A DNA stretch of 64,000 nucleotides from Streptomyces tuirus. Its GTDB lineage: Bacteria; Actinomycetota; Actinomycetes; Streptomycetales; Streptomycetaceae. Location: the NCBI GenBank assembly GCA_018195615.1, contig JAGTPG010000001.1, positions 1,302,001 to 1,366,000 on the forward strand. The letters are read 5' to 3'. Position numbers and translations under genes: made by a program. The notes beneath the pieces were generated by a model. The model did no database searches. It saw only the letters and a program-made list of their open reading frames with translations, and was not told where the DNA came from. This document shows, in pieces, positions 26,345 to 39,256 of this stretch (the stretch's first letter is position 1; the number at the start of each line of letters is the position of its first letter).

Positions 26345-27670
26345 TCAAACAGGCGTGGTCGCGTCCGCCGGCAGGCTGTCCATGAAGGAGCTGACCGAGA
26401 AGACCGCGTTGCCCGCGCCGGGCGGACCGTAGCCGGGGGGCGAGGAGAGGCCGAAGTCCTCCATGGTCTGCCGGTACGCCTGGAGCAGACGGATGTGGTA
26501 CTCCAGCGGCGCGCCCTGCGGGTTGGCCTTGCCGAGCGGGGTCGTGGGCTCCGGGCACCAGGTGGTGAAGCGGGGCGTGATGCCGTGGGACATGAAGAAG
26601 CGCAGGCCCTCGGTGGTGGAGGCGATGGCCTCGTCGACCGTCTTGAAGCCGAAGGGCTCGGCCATCTCCACGCCCGCCACGAAGTTCGGGATGACGTTGC
26701 GCGCGCCGAAGATGTCGGCGGAGTCCAGAATGCGCTTGTGCCACTCGTCGCGGCCGACGTAGCGCTCCTTGCCGGGGCAGTACATCTTGAACAGGTACTC
26801 GTCCCACACCTCGTAGTTGGGGTGGTAGATCTGCACGCCGTGGTCCTTGAAACGCTGGACGTCGTCGCGCGGCAGGGCCTGGGCCACCACCTTGCCGATC
26901 CAGCGGCCGGGGAAGCGCTCCTCGATGGCCTTGGCGTAGTGGCCGTAGAAGTCGGCCTCGTCGCGGCCGGAGACCGTCTTGGTGATGGCGCCGCCGGTGA
27001 GGGTGTAGGCGGTGGAGGCCTTCGCCGTGTCGTAGCGGTCGATGATCTCCAGGGCCTCGAGGACCTCCTCTACGTCCTTCACGCCTGTGTACGGGCGCCC
27101 GGCGGCCTTGTGCTGGCGCCAGTTGTGGTTGATGTCGCAGTACTGGCACTCCTCCTTGGCGCCGAAGTACTGGCAGACCCGGAAGACGGTCAGGTAGATC
27201 AGGTAGCCCCACTGGATGGTCGGGGCCACCTCCATGACCGACTTCCCGTTCGCGAGGGTGTGCCGGTAGTACTCGGGCATCGGCGGTACACCGACGTCGG
27301 AGATCCGCTTGCCGTCGAGGTAGAGGCCGAGCACGCCGTCCTCGTTCGCGGCGACGCGGTACGGCGAGGAGGGGTTCACGCGCACCGAGACGACGGTTCG
27401 GCGCAGGTCGTAGGGACCGCCGGTGAGGATGATCTCCTCCGGCGGCCGGCGCAGCGCGGCCTCGCCCAGCTCGGGCAGGGTGCCGTGGTCGAAGGAGAAG
27501 ATGAAGTACGACTTGGGCTTGACCTCGCCGCCCTCGTTGTCGCTGAGCGCGGAGGGGTCGAAGGCGACGCCGCCGCGGAGCAGGTCCTCCTTGAAGACGG
27601 CCTCCCGCGGGACGTGCGGGAATCGCTCCATCAGATCCTCGACCAGCGCGGTACGGCTGCCGCTGCCCAT
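26345..27670 (-). CDS. Radical SAM protein with CX8CX2C cluster motif
   Basis: A 441-residue cytoplasmic protein. The iron-sulfur motif VCQYFGAKEECQYCDIN, near residues 165-178, spaces the cysteines as CX8CX2C instead of the classic CX3CX2C. It is preceded by a 150-residue domain (YFIFSFDHGTLPELG, PYRVAANEDGVLGLYLDGKR) and followed by TIM-barrel strands (YTLTGGAITKT, GVQIYHPNYEVWDEYLF, NVIPNFVAGVEMAEPFGF). It belongs to a conserved actinobacterial radical SAM group of unknown reaction. No precursor peptide or partner enzyme is adjacent. Confidence 0.85.
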   Translation of the reverse strand: MGSGSRTALVEDLMERFPHVPREAVFKEDLLRGGVAFDPSALSDNEGGEVKPKSYFIFSFDHGTLPELGEAALRRPPEEIILTGGPYDLRRTVVSVRVNPSSPYRVAANEDGVLGLYLDGKRISDVGVPPMPEYYRHTLANGKSVMEVAPTIQWGYLIYLTVFRVCQYFGAKEECQYCDINHNWRQHKAAGRPYTGVKDVEEVLEALEIIDRYDTAKASTAYTLTGGAITKTVSGRDEADFYGHYAKAIEERFPGRWIGKVVAQALPRDDVQRFKDHGVQIYHPNYEVWDEYLFKMYCPGKERYVGRDEWHKRILDSADIFGARNVIPNFVAGVEMAEPFGFKTVDEAIASTTEGLRFFMSHGITPRFTTWCPEPTTPLGKANPQGAPLEYHIRLLQAYRQTMEDFGLSSPPGYGPPGAGNAVFSVSSFMDSLPADATTPV

Positions 27671-27794
27671 CCCGTCTCTCCTCCCGGTTCGGACGTACGA
27701 CTCCTCACGGTATGCCCATGGGTGTGGGTGAGCGGTACCCGGGGCCCCCTGAACGGGGAGAGTGCCGCGTTCCTCCTGTTTTGCCCGAGTGGCG

Positions 27795-28841
27795 TCAGGC
27801 CGCGCGCTCCAGTGCCGCCAGGTCGACCGCGTACGCGAGTTTCCCTCCGGCCAGCAGCCGTTCCGCCTCCTCGGCGACCGTCAGTCCCAGGCGGGCGAGC
27901 TCGTTGCCCTGGGAGCCCGCGAGGTGCGGGGTGACGAAGGCTCCGGGCAGGTCGTAGAGGGGCGAGTCGGCGGGGAGCGGCTCGGGGTCGGTGACGTCGA
28001 GGATCGCGGTCAGGCGCCCGGTGCGCAGTTCCGCGACGAGGGCGTCGTGGTCGACCAGCGCTCCGCGCGCGGTGTTGATCAGCACCGCCCCGTCGGGCAT
28101 CAGGGCCAGCTCACGGCGGCCGATCATGTGGTGGGTCTCGGGTGTCTCGGGGGCGTGCACGGTGACGATGTCGCTCGTGCGCAGCAGCTCGTCCAGCGGC
28201 AGCAGGGGGACGCCGAGCGCGGCGGCCTCCTTGTCGTCGACGTAGGGATCGGTGAGGGCGGGCCGCAGGTCGAAGGGGCGCAGCAGCTCGAGGACGCGGC
28301 GGCCGATACGGGATGCGCCGACGACGCCGACGCGGCGGCCGTGGTTGCCGATGCCGGGCACGATGCCCCAGCCGGAGGAGGCGCGGGTGGTGCGCATCCG
28401 GTCGCGGGCGGACAGGACGTCCTTCCCGGCGAGCAGGATCATGGCGAGGGTGTACTCGGCGACCGGCAGCGCGTTGGCCGCGGCGGCGGTGGAGACGGCG
28501 ATGCCGCGCCGCCAGATCCCGGCGGTGGCGAAGGACTTCACGGACCCGGCCGAGTGCAGCACGGCACGCAGCCGGGGAGCCGCGTCGAGGACGGTCTCGT
28601 CGATCCGGGGGCATCCCCAGCCGGTGATCAGGATCTCGGTCCGGGCCAGGGTGTCGCGCACGCCCGGGTCGGTGAAGTCCCGCGCGACGAGGGCCGGGTC
28701 GATGTCCACGGAGTCGCGCAGCCGGGCCAGCACCTCGGGCGGGAAGACCTGCGGCACGTTCTCGGGGGCCATGGCGAACAGTGCCTGGGGGCGCTGGCTC
28801 AAGGAGGTGACCTTCCGGCTCGGCGGCACACGGGAGAACAT
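27795..28841 (-). CDS. D-2-hydroxyacid dehydrogenase
   Basis: A 348-residue NAD-dependent dehydrogenase. The nucleotide-binding motif GVVGASRIGRRVLELL is near residue 165. The catalytic Arg lies in INTARGALVDHDAL, the Glu in ILDVTDPEPLPADSPLY and the His in AFVTPHLAG. The family interconverts 2-oxoacids and D-2-hydroxyacids; substrate unknown. It is divergent from the alditol oxidase, with a LacI-like site in the spacer, so a role in sugar or polyol breakdown is possible. The start at 28841 adds about 23 residues before MAPENVPQVFPPEVL; a later start is possible. Confidence 0.88.
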   Translation of the reverse strand: MFSRVPPSRKVTSLSQRPQALFAMAPENVPQVFPPEVLARLRDSVDIDPALVARDFTDPGVRDTLARTEILITGWGCPRIDETVLDAAPRLRAVLHSAGSVKSFATAGIWRRGIAVSTAAAANALPVAEYTLAMILLAGKDVLSARDRMRTTRASSGWGIVPGIGNHGRRVGVVGASRIGRRVLELLRPFDLRPALTDPYVDDKEAAALGVPLLPLDELLRTSDIVTVHAPETPETHHMIGRRELALMPDGAVLINTARGALVDHDALVAELRTGRLTAILDVTDPEPLPADSPLYDLPGAFVTPHLAGSQGNELARLGLTVAEEAERLLAGGKLAYAVDLAALERAA

Positions 28842-28847
28842 CTGGGA

Positions 28848-28863
28848 TAGAAAACGCTCTCTA
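28848..28863. promoter_or_regulatory. LacI-family-like operator
   Basis: TAGAAAACGCTCTCTA is an imperfect palindrome (six of eight positions) with the central CG and AAA/TCT flanks common to LacI-GalR operators in Streptomyces. It lies between the divergent dehydrogenase and alditol oxidase genes, seven bases from the former. No LacI gene is present in this window. Confidence 0.4.
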
Positions 28864-28917
28864 CAACGGCTCCACGGTAGGCCGAGCCGGAGGCGGGATC
28901 AACGGGGGCCAGGGTAG

Positions 28918-30225
<1,308 letters not shown>

Positions 30226-30262
30226 ACGAGGGGGAGGCCGCCCGGGACAGGGCGCCGACCGG

Positions 30263-30604
30263 TCAGGTCGTGGCGTGCGGCCGGCCGGGGGTGGTCGCAC
30301 GGTCCGCCTCGTCCTTGACCAGCAGGGAGAGCAGCGACGCCACCGTCAGACCGGCCTCGGCCGGGTGCCGCAGCACCTTGCCGGGATCGATCTGATACGT
30401 GTTGCTGCGGCCCTCCCGGGTGTGGGAGAGATAGCCGTCCTCCTCCAGGTCGGCGATGATCTTCTGCACGGCGCGTTCGGTGAGCCGGCAGTGGGCCGCG
30501 ATGTCACGGATCCGGGCACTGTGGTTGTCTGCGATGGCCGCCAGCACCCGGGCATGATTGGTGAGGAACGTCCATCCGGTGTGTGGCTCGGGCACTCCAT
30601 CCAT
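30263..30604 (-). CDS. Winged-helix transcriptional regulator
   Basis: A 113-residue protein with a MarR/ArsR-like winged helix: ARVLAAIADNHSARIRDIAA, CRLTERAVQKIIADLEEDGY and the wing LSHTREGRSNTYQ. No separate ligand domain. The ATG at 30604 has TTGGAG upstream. It is divergent from the STAS-ANTAR gene, and the spacer carries an exact inverted repeat that could be its operator. Confidence 0.82.
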   Translation of the reverse strand: MDGVPEPHTGWTFLTNHARVLAAIADNHSARIRDIAAHCRLTERAVQKIIADLEEDGYLSHTREGRSNTYQIDPGKVLRHPAEAGLTVASLLSLLVKDEADRATTPGRPHATT

Positions 30605-30640
30605 GCTCCAACAATAGCGACCCGGCATTCGCGCACTCAA

Positions 30641-30685
30641 AAACACGTACTGCGGTTCATGTATCGGTTGACGTGTTTGGGGTAG
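30641..30685 (+). promoter_or_regulatory. Stress-sigma promoter with overlapping inverted repeat
   Basis: GTAT (30661-30664), 15 bases, then GGGTAG (30680-30685) fits the Streptomyces sigma-B-group pattern GNNT-N14-16-GGGTA. AAACACGT (30641-30648) and ACGTGTTT (30671-30678) form an exact 8-bp inverted repeat that overlaps it. The region points toward the STAS-ANTAR gene and lies just before the divergent winged-helix gene. Confidence 0.5.
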
Positions 30686-30739
30686 AGAGGCAACGCTGGA
30701 AAGCGGAGGCAGGGCGAGCAGACAAGGGAGAACAGGGCC

Positions 30740-31483
30740 ATGCCGGAGCCTGCGTACGCCGCGCGGTCTCGTACCCAGGAGGGCGCCGTATCCGCGGCGA
30801 TCGACAACGCGGCGCTCCCGCCCTGCATGGCGAGCATGGACGTCACTCCGGACCACGGCCGGATGGCCGTGACCCTGTGGGGGGAACTCGATCTGGGCAG
30901 CCGCAGGCTCCTGCCGGATCTGCACGACATCCTCACGCTGTCGGACACCGGTATCGACCTGCGCTTGGACACGGTGGGCTTCTGCGACTGCGCCGGCCTC
31001 AACGTGCTGCTGGATCTGCGCATGCACGCCCTCGACCAGGGAAAGACGGTGACGGTCCGCTCCGGTGGCCGCGCGGTCGACCGGCTCCTCGATCTGACCG
31101 GTACGCGCGAGCTGTTCACCGGCACCGCGGGCACGGACACCCGGCACGCCGGCCCGTCGGCGGACGGCGACCAGGACCTCCGCGCGGAAGTCGCCCAGCT
31201 GCGACGGGCCATGCAGACCCGGCCCACCATCGACCTGGCCCGCGGCATCCTGATGGCCTCCTTCCGCCTGAGCCCCGAGGCGGCCTGGAGCGTGCTGGTG
31301 CGAACCTCCCAGAACACCAACACCAAGCTGCACCACCTGGCCCGTGACCTGGTGGGCACCGTGCACGGCAGCACCCTGCCGGCTCAGGTGCAGCAGCAAC
31401 TCGCGGCGGCCGTCGCGAGCGCGAAGTCCCCGGACGGGGCGGCGCTGGGTCCCGGGAGCGGAGCGGTCGGGGACGCGGACTGA
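30740..31483 (+). CDS. STAS-ANTAR fusion protein (anti-anti-sigma plus RNA-binding antiterminator)
   Basis: A 247-residue protein. Residues 35-125 form a STAS domain (AVTLWGELDLGSRRLL; DTVGFCDCAGLNVLLDLR, where the phospho-acceptor position of typical antagonists carries Cys instead of Ser). Residues 145-210 form an ANTAR domain (LRRAMQTRPTIDLARGILMA and the helix ending NTNTKLHHLARDLV) that binds paired RNA hairpins to block termination. The fusion would link the partner-switching stress network to RNA control. The probable sigma-B-type promoter fits that role. Confidence 0.9.
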   Translation: MPEPAYAARSRTQEGAVSAAIDNAALPPCMASMDVTPDHGRMAVTLWGELDLGSRRLLPDLHDILTLSDTGIDLRLDTVGFCDCAGLNVLLDLRMHALDQGKTVTVRSGGRAVDRLLDLTGTRELFTGTAGTDTRHAGPSADGDQDLRAEVAQLRRAMQTRPTIDLARGILMASFRLSPEAAWSVLVRTSQNTNTKLHHLARDLVGTVHGSTLPAQVQQQLAAAVASAKSPDGAALGPGSGAVGDAD

Positions 31484-31559
31484 CCCGTCCGGCCCTCGCC
31501 CGCCCTGGGGCATCATGGTCAGGCCACGGCCGGCCACCCCGGCCGTCACCAGGAGCGCA

Positions 31560-31595
31560 CTTTATAAAGCCCCTTTCCAAACCCCTTGTCGAAAG
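31560..31595 (+). promoter_or_regulatory. Candidate ROK operator upstream of its own gene
   Basis: CTTTC (31573-31577) and GAAAG (31591-31595) are inverted repeats separated by 13 bases. The core AAACCCCTTGTCGAA (31579-31593) recurs with 13 of 15 matches upstream of the sugar-binding protein gene at 33001-33015. A separate 10-bp palindrome CTTTATAAAG lies at 31560-31569. Confidence 0.55.
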
Positions 31596-31678
31596 TCCCC
31601 GGCTGCCCATAGCCTTGCGCCGCGCCGGTGCCGACGTCGACCCGGCCAGGGCCGGTCTGGGAAGGAATGGGGCACCCG

Positions 31679-32924
31679 GTGAAGCGCACATCACGTGACA
31701 TCCGCACCGCCAACCGCTACGAGGTGCTGCGCCAGATCATCGCGGAGTCGCCCACCTCCCGGCAGGAACTGGCGGCCGCCACCGGCCTCAGCCTCGCCAC
31801 GGTGGCCACGCTCGTCGGTGAACTGCTCGACCTCCGCATGATCACGGAGGTCGGCTTCGAGGACTCGGCCGGCGGCCGCCCCCGGGGCCTGGTCGCGGTC
31901 AACACCTCGGGGGCGCGCTGATCGGCGTCGACATCGCCGAGACGTACGTCCATGTCGAGCTGTTCGACCTGGGACTGAACGTCCTGGCCCGGGCCGAGGA
32001 GGACGTCCGCGCGAGCGAGAGCCTGCCCGAGCAGGTCGTCGGCCATGTGGCCACCGCGGTCGGTTCGGTCGTCACCCAGGCGGGCATCGAGGGCGCCCGG
32101 GTGCTCGGGGTCGGTGTGAGCGTGCCGGGGCAGGTGGACCGCGCCACCGGCATCTCGGAGTACGCGCCCAACTGGGACTGGCACGACGTCCCCCTGCTCG
32201 ACCTGCTCACCGAGCACATCGCCTACCCGCTGTACCTGGACAACCCGCTGCGCGCCAGCGCGGTGGCCGAGCTGTGGTTCGGGGCGGCGCGGGGGCGCGG
32301 GAACGCCGTGGTGGTCAACCTCGGCACCGGCGTGGGCGCCGGACTCGTGCTGGGCGGCGGGCTGCACCGAGGCGTGAGCAACAGCGCCGGCGAGTGGGGC
32401 CACACCACGATGGTGCTGGACGGGCGCCTGTGCCGCTGCGGCAACCACGGCTGCGTGGAGACCTACGTCGGCGCGCGCGGCATCATGCTGAACCTGCGCG
32501 AGGTCGGACCCGACAGCACGCTGCTGCATCCTGACGACCAGACGGCGACCATCGACGCGCTGGCGCGCGGGCTCCGGGCGGACGACCCGGTGGCGCGTCG
32601 GGCCGTCCATGAGACCGCCCGTTATCTGGGCGCGGGCGTCGCCGACCTGGTGAACCTGTTCAATCCCGAGATCGTCGTGCTGAGCAGCTGGGTCGCCCGC
32701 ACCCTGGGCGTACCGCTGCTGCACGAGGTGCGCGAGGCCGTGAACCGGCACGCGCTGCCACGGCCGCTGGCCGCCACCGAGATCGTCCTCTCCCGATCCC
32801 CACCGACCCCGTGTGCCTGGGCGCGGCGACGTTCGCGCTCGAAGGGGCGCTCCAGGCCGTCGGGCAGAAGAACGGCAAACGCACCGCACCCCCGAGGAGC
32901 CGCGCCGCCGCGCCACCCTCGTAG
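31679..32924 (+). CDS. ROK-family transcriptional regulator (two frame changes)
   Basis: The N-terminal winged helix (EVLRQIIAESPTSRQELAAA, TGLSLATVATLVGELLDL) precedes a ROK sugar-kinase-like domain (LIGVDIAETYVHVELFD, VVVNLGTGVGAGLVLGGG, and the zinc motif CRCGNHGCVETYVG). The G5 run near 31912 and the site near 32800 each need one added base to give about 416 residues. ROK regulators bind a sugar and release their operators. It directly precedes a sugar ABC system and a beta-galactosidase, and the two shared operator-like motifs suggest it controls both itself and that operon. GTG at 31679 is preferred. Confidence 0.87.
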
Positions 32925-32993
32925 CGGCGGAACCAACTCCTCCCCCACACCCCATGTTCGAAATCGCGAACCGGACACAACGCTTCGAACAGA

Positions 32994-33016
32994 CTTCGTC
33001 CAACCCCTTGCCGAAG
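32994..33016 (+). promoter_or_regulatory. Second ROK operator-like motif, before the sugar operon
   Basis: CTTCG (32994-32998) and CGAAG (33012-33016) flank a 13-base spacer. The core CAACCCCTTGCCGAA (33001-33015) matches the motif before the ROK gene. The remaining spacer from 32925 to 33143 holds no gene. Confidence 0.55.
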
Positions 33017-33143
33017 CCTTAGCCGAAGCTCTAGCGTCCCGCACCGCACCTCTCTTTGAGCCATCTGGCGCGAGCCACCGGGCCGAGCGCCATCCGGCAG
33101 TGAGCCGTAGAGCCGCAGCCGCACTCGAGACAAGGACGTCAGC

Positions 33144-34408
33144 ATGTCGGCATCGAGCAACATGAACTGGGACCGCCGAAACGTACTGCGGGCCGCGATG
33201 GGCCTGGCCGCCGCCGGCGGGCTGGCCGCGTGCGGCAGCAACACCGGCCGGGCGGCGGGGCCGGGTCCGGCGAGGGCCTCGTCCAGTACTTCCACGCGTA
33301 CGGCGAGGCCGGCGTCGAGCAGGCCGTCAAGCGGTACGCGAAGGCGTACAAGGACGCCAACGTGACCACGCAGTGGATCACCGGCAACAACTACGAGCAG
33401 AAGCTCTTCGCCGCGCTGCTCACCAAGAACGCGCCGGACGTCTTCGAGTTCCACCCGCAGATCCAGCTCGTCAAGAGCGGTCAGGTGGCCGACCTGACGG
33501 ACATCATCGAGCCGGTCAAGAACGACTTCAATCCGGCCGACATCAAGTCGCACACGGTCGACGGCAAGATATACGGCGTCCGGATGATCGACGACCCGCA
33601 GTTCCTCTTCTACCGGCCCTCGCTGTTCGAGAAGGCGAAGCTTGAGGTGCCCACCACGCTGGAGGAGCTGATCGAGGCCGCCGACAAGCTGACCACGAGC
33701 AAGGTCAAGGGCATCTTCCTCGGCAACAACCTCACCTCGGTGCAGAACACGCTGATCTGGTCGGCCGGCGCCGACACCCTCACCGCGGACAACAAGCCCG
33801 CCTTCAACACCGACGCCGTCGCCGAGGGCCTCAAGCAGCTGCGCGGTCTCTTCACCAGCGGCAACCTGCTGCTCGACGCCCCCGCCGACTCCTGGGACCC
33901 GTCGGCCTTCATCCAGGGCCTGACGGCGATCCAGTGGTGCGGCATGTGGGCCATGCCGGCTATGCAGAAGGCGCTCGGCGACGACATCGGCATCTTCCCC
34001 TTCCCGAAGGTCGGCTCGGCCGGCAAGCAGTCGGTCTACAACGGCGGCTGGTCGATGTTCGTCAACGCCAAGAGCAAGAACGTCGAGGCGGCCAAGGAAT
34101 ACGTGAAGTGGCTGTGGATCGACCAGAAGCAGTACCAGGAGGACTTCGCCACCTCCTACGGCTTCCACATCCCGCCGCGCACCTCGCTGGCCGAGTCCGC
34201 GGACAAGCTGAAGTCCGGCCTGCCTGCCGAGGGCGTGAAGCTCTTCAACGAGTTCGGTCACTTCGACAACATCGGCTGGACGCAGGCCATGATTTCGGCG
34301 TTCGAGGACGTCATGGCCAACGCGGTCCGCAAGAACGGTGACCCCAAGGCCCAGCTCGCTACCGCCGAGAAGAAGGTCAACGCCGAGCTCAAGAAGCTCT
34401 TCGGTTAG
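33144..34408 (+). CDS. Sugar ABC transporter substrate-binding lipoprotein (one frame change)
   Basis: A solute-binding protein of the CUT1 family that captures an oligosaccharide outside the membrane. The N-terminus has twin arginines (DRRNVLRAAMG) and the lipobox LAAC at Cys30, so export is probably by Tat and the protein is lipid-anchored. Family blocks include FEFHPQIQLVKSGQVADLTD, IYGVRMIDDPQFLFYRPSLF and TAIQWCGMWAMPAMQKALG. A missing G near 33252 breaks the frame just after the anchor. About 421 residues. First gene of the uptake operon. Confidence 0.9.
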
Positions 34409-34428
34409 GCCGCCGGACGGATCTCGAC

Positions 34429-35393
34429 ATGTCGACCACCACCACACGCGGGGTCGCCCAGCCCGCCCCGGCCAAGGTCTCCAAGACCCGGCCGCGGCGG
34501 GGCCTGAGGGCGAGCAGCACCTTCAACTTCTGGCTCTTCACCGGGCCGTTCCTGATCGGCCTGGTGATCTTCGTCTTCGTGCCCATCGGCTGGAGCATCT
34601 GGCTCAGCTTCTTCGAGGCACGCTTCACCGTCACACCGAGCGAGTTCGTCGGCCTCGAGAACTACAAGCAGATCCTGTCGGACCAGGACTTCCTGAACTC
34701 CCTCGTCACGTTCACCGTGTTCGCCGCGTTCATCGTGCCCGCCACCTGGGCCATGTCGCTGGGGCTCGCCCTGCTGGTGAACCGGCTGACGTTCATGCGG
34801 GCGTTCTTCCGGTCGGTGTTCTTCCTGCCGACCGCGGTCAGCTATGTCGCCGCCGCGCTGATCTGGAAGATGTCCATCTTCAACGGCGTCCGCTTCGGCC
34901 TGGCCAACACCGTCCTCAGCTGGTTCGGTATCGAGAACATCGCCTGGCTGGCCAATCCCGACCCGCCCTGGTACTGGCTGGTCATCGTGACCGTCCGCCT
35001 GTGGCTGCAGTCGGGCTTCTACATGATCCTCTTCATCGCGGCGCTGCAGAACATCCCGCGGGAGCTGTACGAGGCCGCCGCCATCGACGGTGCCAAGCCG
35101 GGCTGGCAGACCTTCCGGTACATCACACTGCCCCAGCTGCGGGCGACCTCCACCGCGGTGATCCTGCTCCTGCTCGTCGCCGCCTACCAGGCGTTCGACG
35201 AGTTCTTCAACCTGCTGTCCAAGGCGACCTGGGGCCAGCCGCCCTGGTCGAGCTGTACAAGATGGCGCTGGGCGAGAACCAGAACTACGGCGTGGGCAGC
35301 GCGGGCGCGGTCGTCCTGACCCTGCTGATCTGCATCGTGACCCTGTTCCAGGGCAAGCTCATGGGCTTCGGAAGGGGTGAGGAGTCCAAGTGA
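34429..35393 (+). CDS. Sugar ABC transporter permease, MalF type (one frame change)
   Basis: About 322 residues with six membrane segments, first WLFTGPFLIGLVIFVFVPIG. The EAA loop that contacts the ATPase is ELYEAAAIDGAKPGWQTFRY. The frame breaks near 35243, where one C is missing (GQPP then VELYKMALG); correction gives a normal C-terminus ending GRGEESK. The stop codon overlaps the start of the next permease by four bases. No ATPase gene is in the operon, as is usual for Streptomyces CUT1 systems that share MsiK. Confidence 0.92.
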
Positions 35394-36274
35394 CCACCAC
35401 AGCACCCGACGTCAGCAAAGCCGCCGAGCCGGCCAAGGCCAAGAGCGGCGGCGGCGTCATCGGCAACACCGGTCTGTACATCGCGGCCGGTATCGCCGCG
35501 TTCCTCTTCCTGATCCCCTTCTATCTGATCGTCCGCAACGCGCTGATGACGGACCCGGAGATCACTGGCGAGGAGTGGAAGTGGTTCCCCACCTCCATCC
35601 AGTGGGGCAACATCACCGAGCCCTTCGATGACGTGACCGTCGACTTCGCGCGTTCCCTGTGGAACTCCGTCGTCGTCGCCGTCCTGCACACCGCGGGCAT
35701 CCTGCTGATCTGCTCGCTCGCCGGGTACGGCCTCGCCCGCATCCCGTACAAGCACGCCAACAAGGTGTTCTACGCCGTCCTGGCGACCCTGATGGTGCCC
35801 ACGGCTGTCACGTTCGTGCCGAGCTTCGTGCTCGTGTCGTCCCTCGGCTGGGTGGACAGTTACCGAGGTCTCATCATCCCGGGCCTGTTCAGTGGTTTCA
35901 CCTGCTTCCTGTTCCGGCAGTACTTCCTGGGGTTCCCGAAGGAGCTGGAGGAGGCGGCGCGCGTGGACGGGCTCGGCTACTGGGGCGCGTACTGGCGCAT
36001 CGTCGTGCCCAACTCGCTGAACTTCTTCGCGGCCATGGCCACGATCACCTTCATCGCCGGCTGGAACTCCTTCCTGTGGCCCCTGGTCATCGGACAGGAT
36101 CCGAGTGCCTGGACCGTCCAGGTGGCGCTGTCGTCGTACATGACGAACCAGACCGTCAACTACCACCTGATCTTCATGGCCACGGCCATTTCCATCCTGC
36201 CCCTGGTGTTCGTCTTCCTCTTCCTCCAGCGCTGGCTGGTGCAGGGGATCGCCCAGACCGGCATCAAGGGCTGA
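35390..36274 (+). CDS. Sugar ABC transporter permease, MalG type
   Basis: A 294-residue inner-membrane permease with six segments. The EAA motif is ELEEAARVDGLGYWGAYWRI, and the C-terminus QRWLVQGIAQTGIKG is typical of MalG-type subunits. It pairs with the preceding permease, and GTG at 35390 overlaps its stop codon. It is twelve bases upstream of the beta-galactosidase, so all are probably one transcript. Confidence 0.95.
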   Translation: MTTTAPDVSKAAEPAKAKSGGGVIGNTGLYIAAGIAAFLFLIPFYLIVRNALMTDPEITGEEWKWFPTSIQWGNITEPFDDVTVDFARSLWNSVVVAVLHTAGILLICSLAGYGLARIPYKHANKVFYAVLATLMVPTAVTFVPSFVLVSSLGWVDSYRGLIIPGLFSGFTCFLFRQYFLGFPKELEEAARVDGLGYWGAYWRIVVPNSLNFFAAMATITFIAGWNSFLWPLVIGQDPSAWTVQVALSSYMTNQTVNYHLIFMATAISILPLVFVFLFLQRWLVQGIAQTGIKG

Positions 36275-39151
<2,877 letters not shown>

Positions 39152-39155
39152 GAAC

Positions 39156-39167
39156 TCGATTAATCGA
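39156..39167. promoter_or_regulatory. 12-bp perfect palindrome in an AT-rich spacer
   Basis: TCGATTAATCGA is fully self-complementary and lies just after the beta-galactosidase stop codon in an unusually AT-rich stretch. TTGACC (39168-39173) follows and could be a -35 box for the ABC gene. It may be an operator for the exporter operon. Confidence 0.4.
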
Positions 39168-39210
39168 TTGACCAGTTGATCGACATTCCGACAGGGTCGG
39201 GACGTCATCC

Positions 39211-39243
39211 GCGGCCGGTCGGCCCTCGCAGCCGACCGGCCGC
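39211..39243 (+). terminator. Strong stem-loop between lactose-type operon and ABC exporter
   Basis: GCGGCCGGTCGGC (39211-39223) pairs exactly with GCCGACCGGCCGC (39231-39243), 13 bp with a seven-base loop. It could end the beta-galactosidase operon. Because a possible promoter lies upstream of it, it could also act as an attenuator in the leader of the ABC gene. Confidence 0.7.
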
Positions 39244-39256
39244 GACTGCTTTCACC

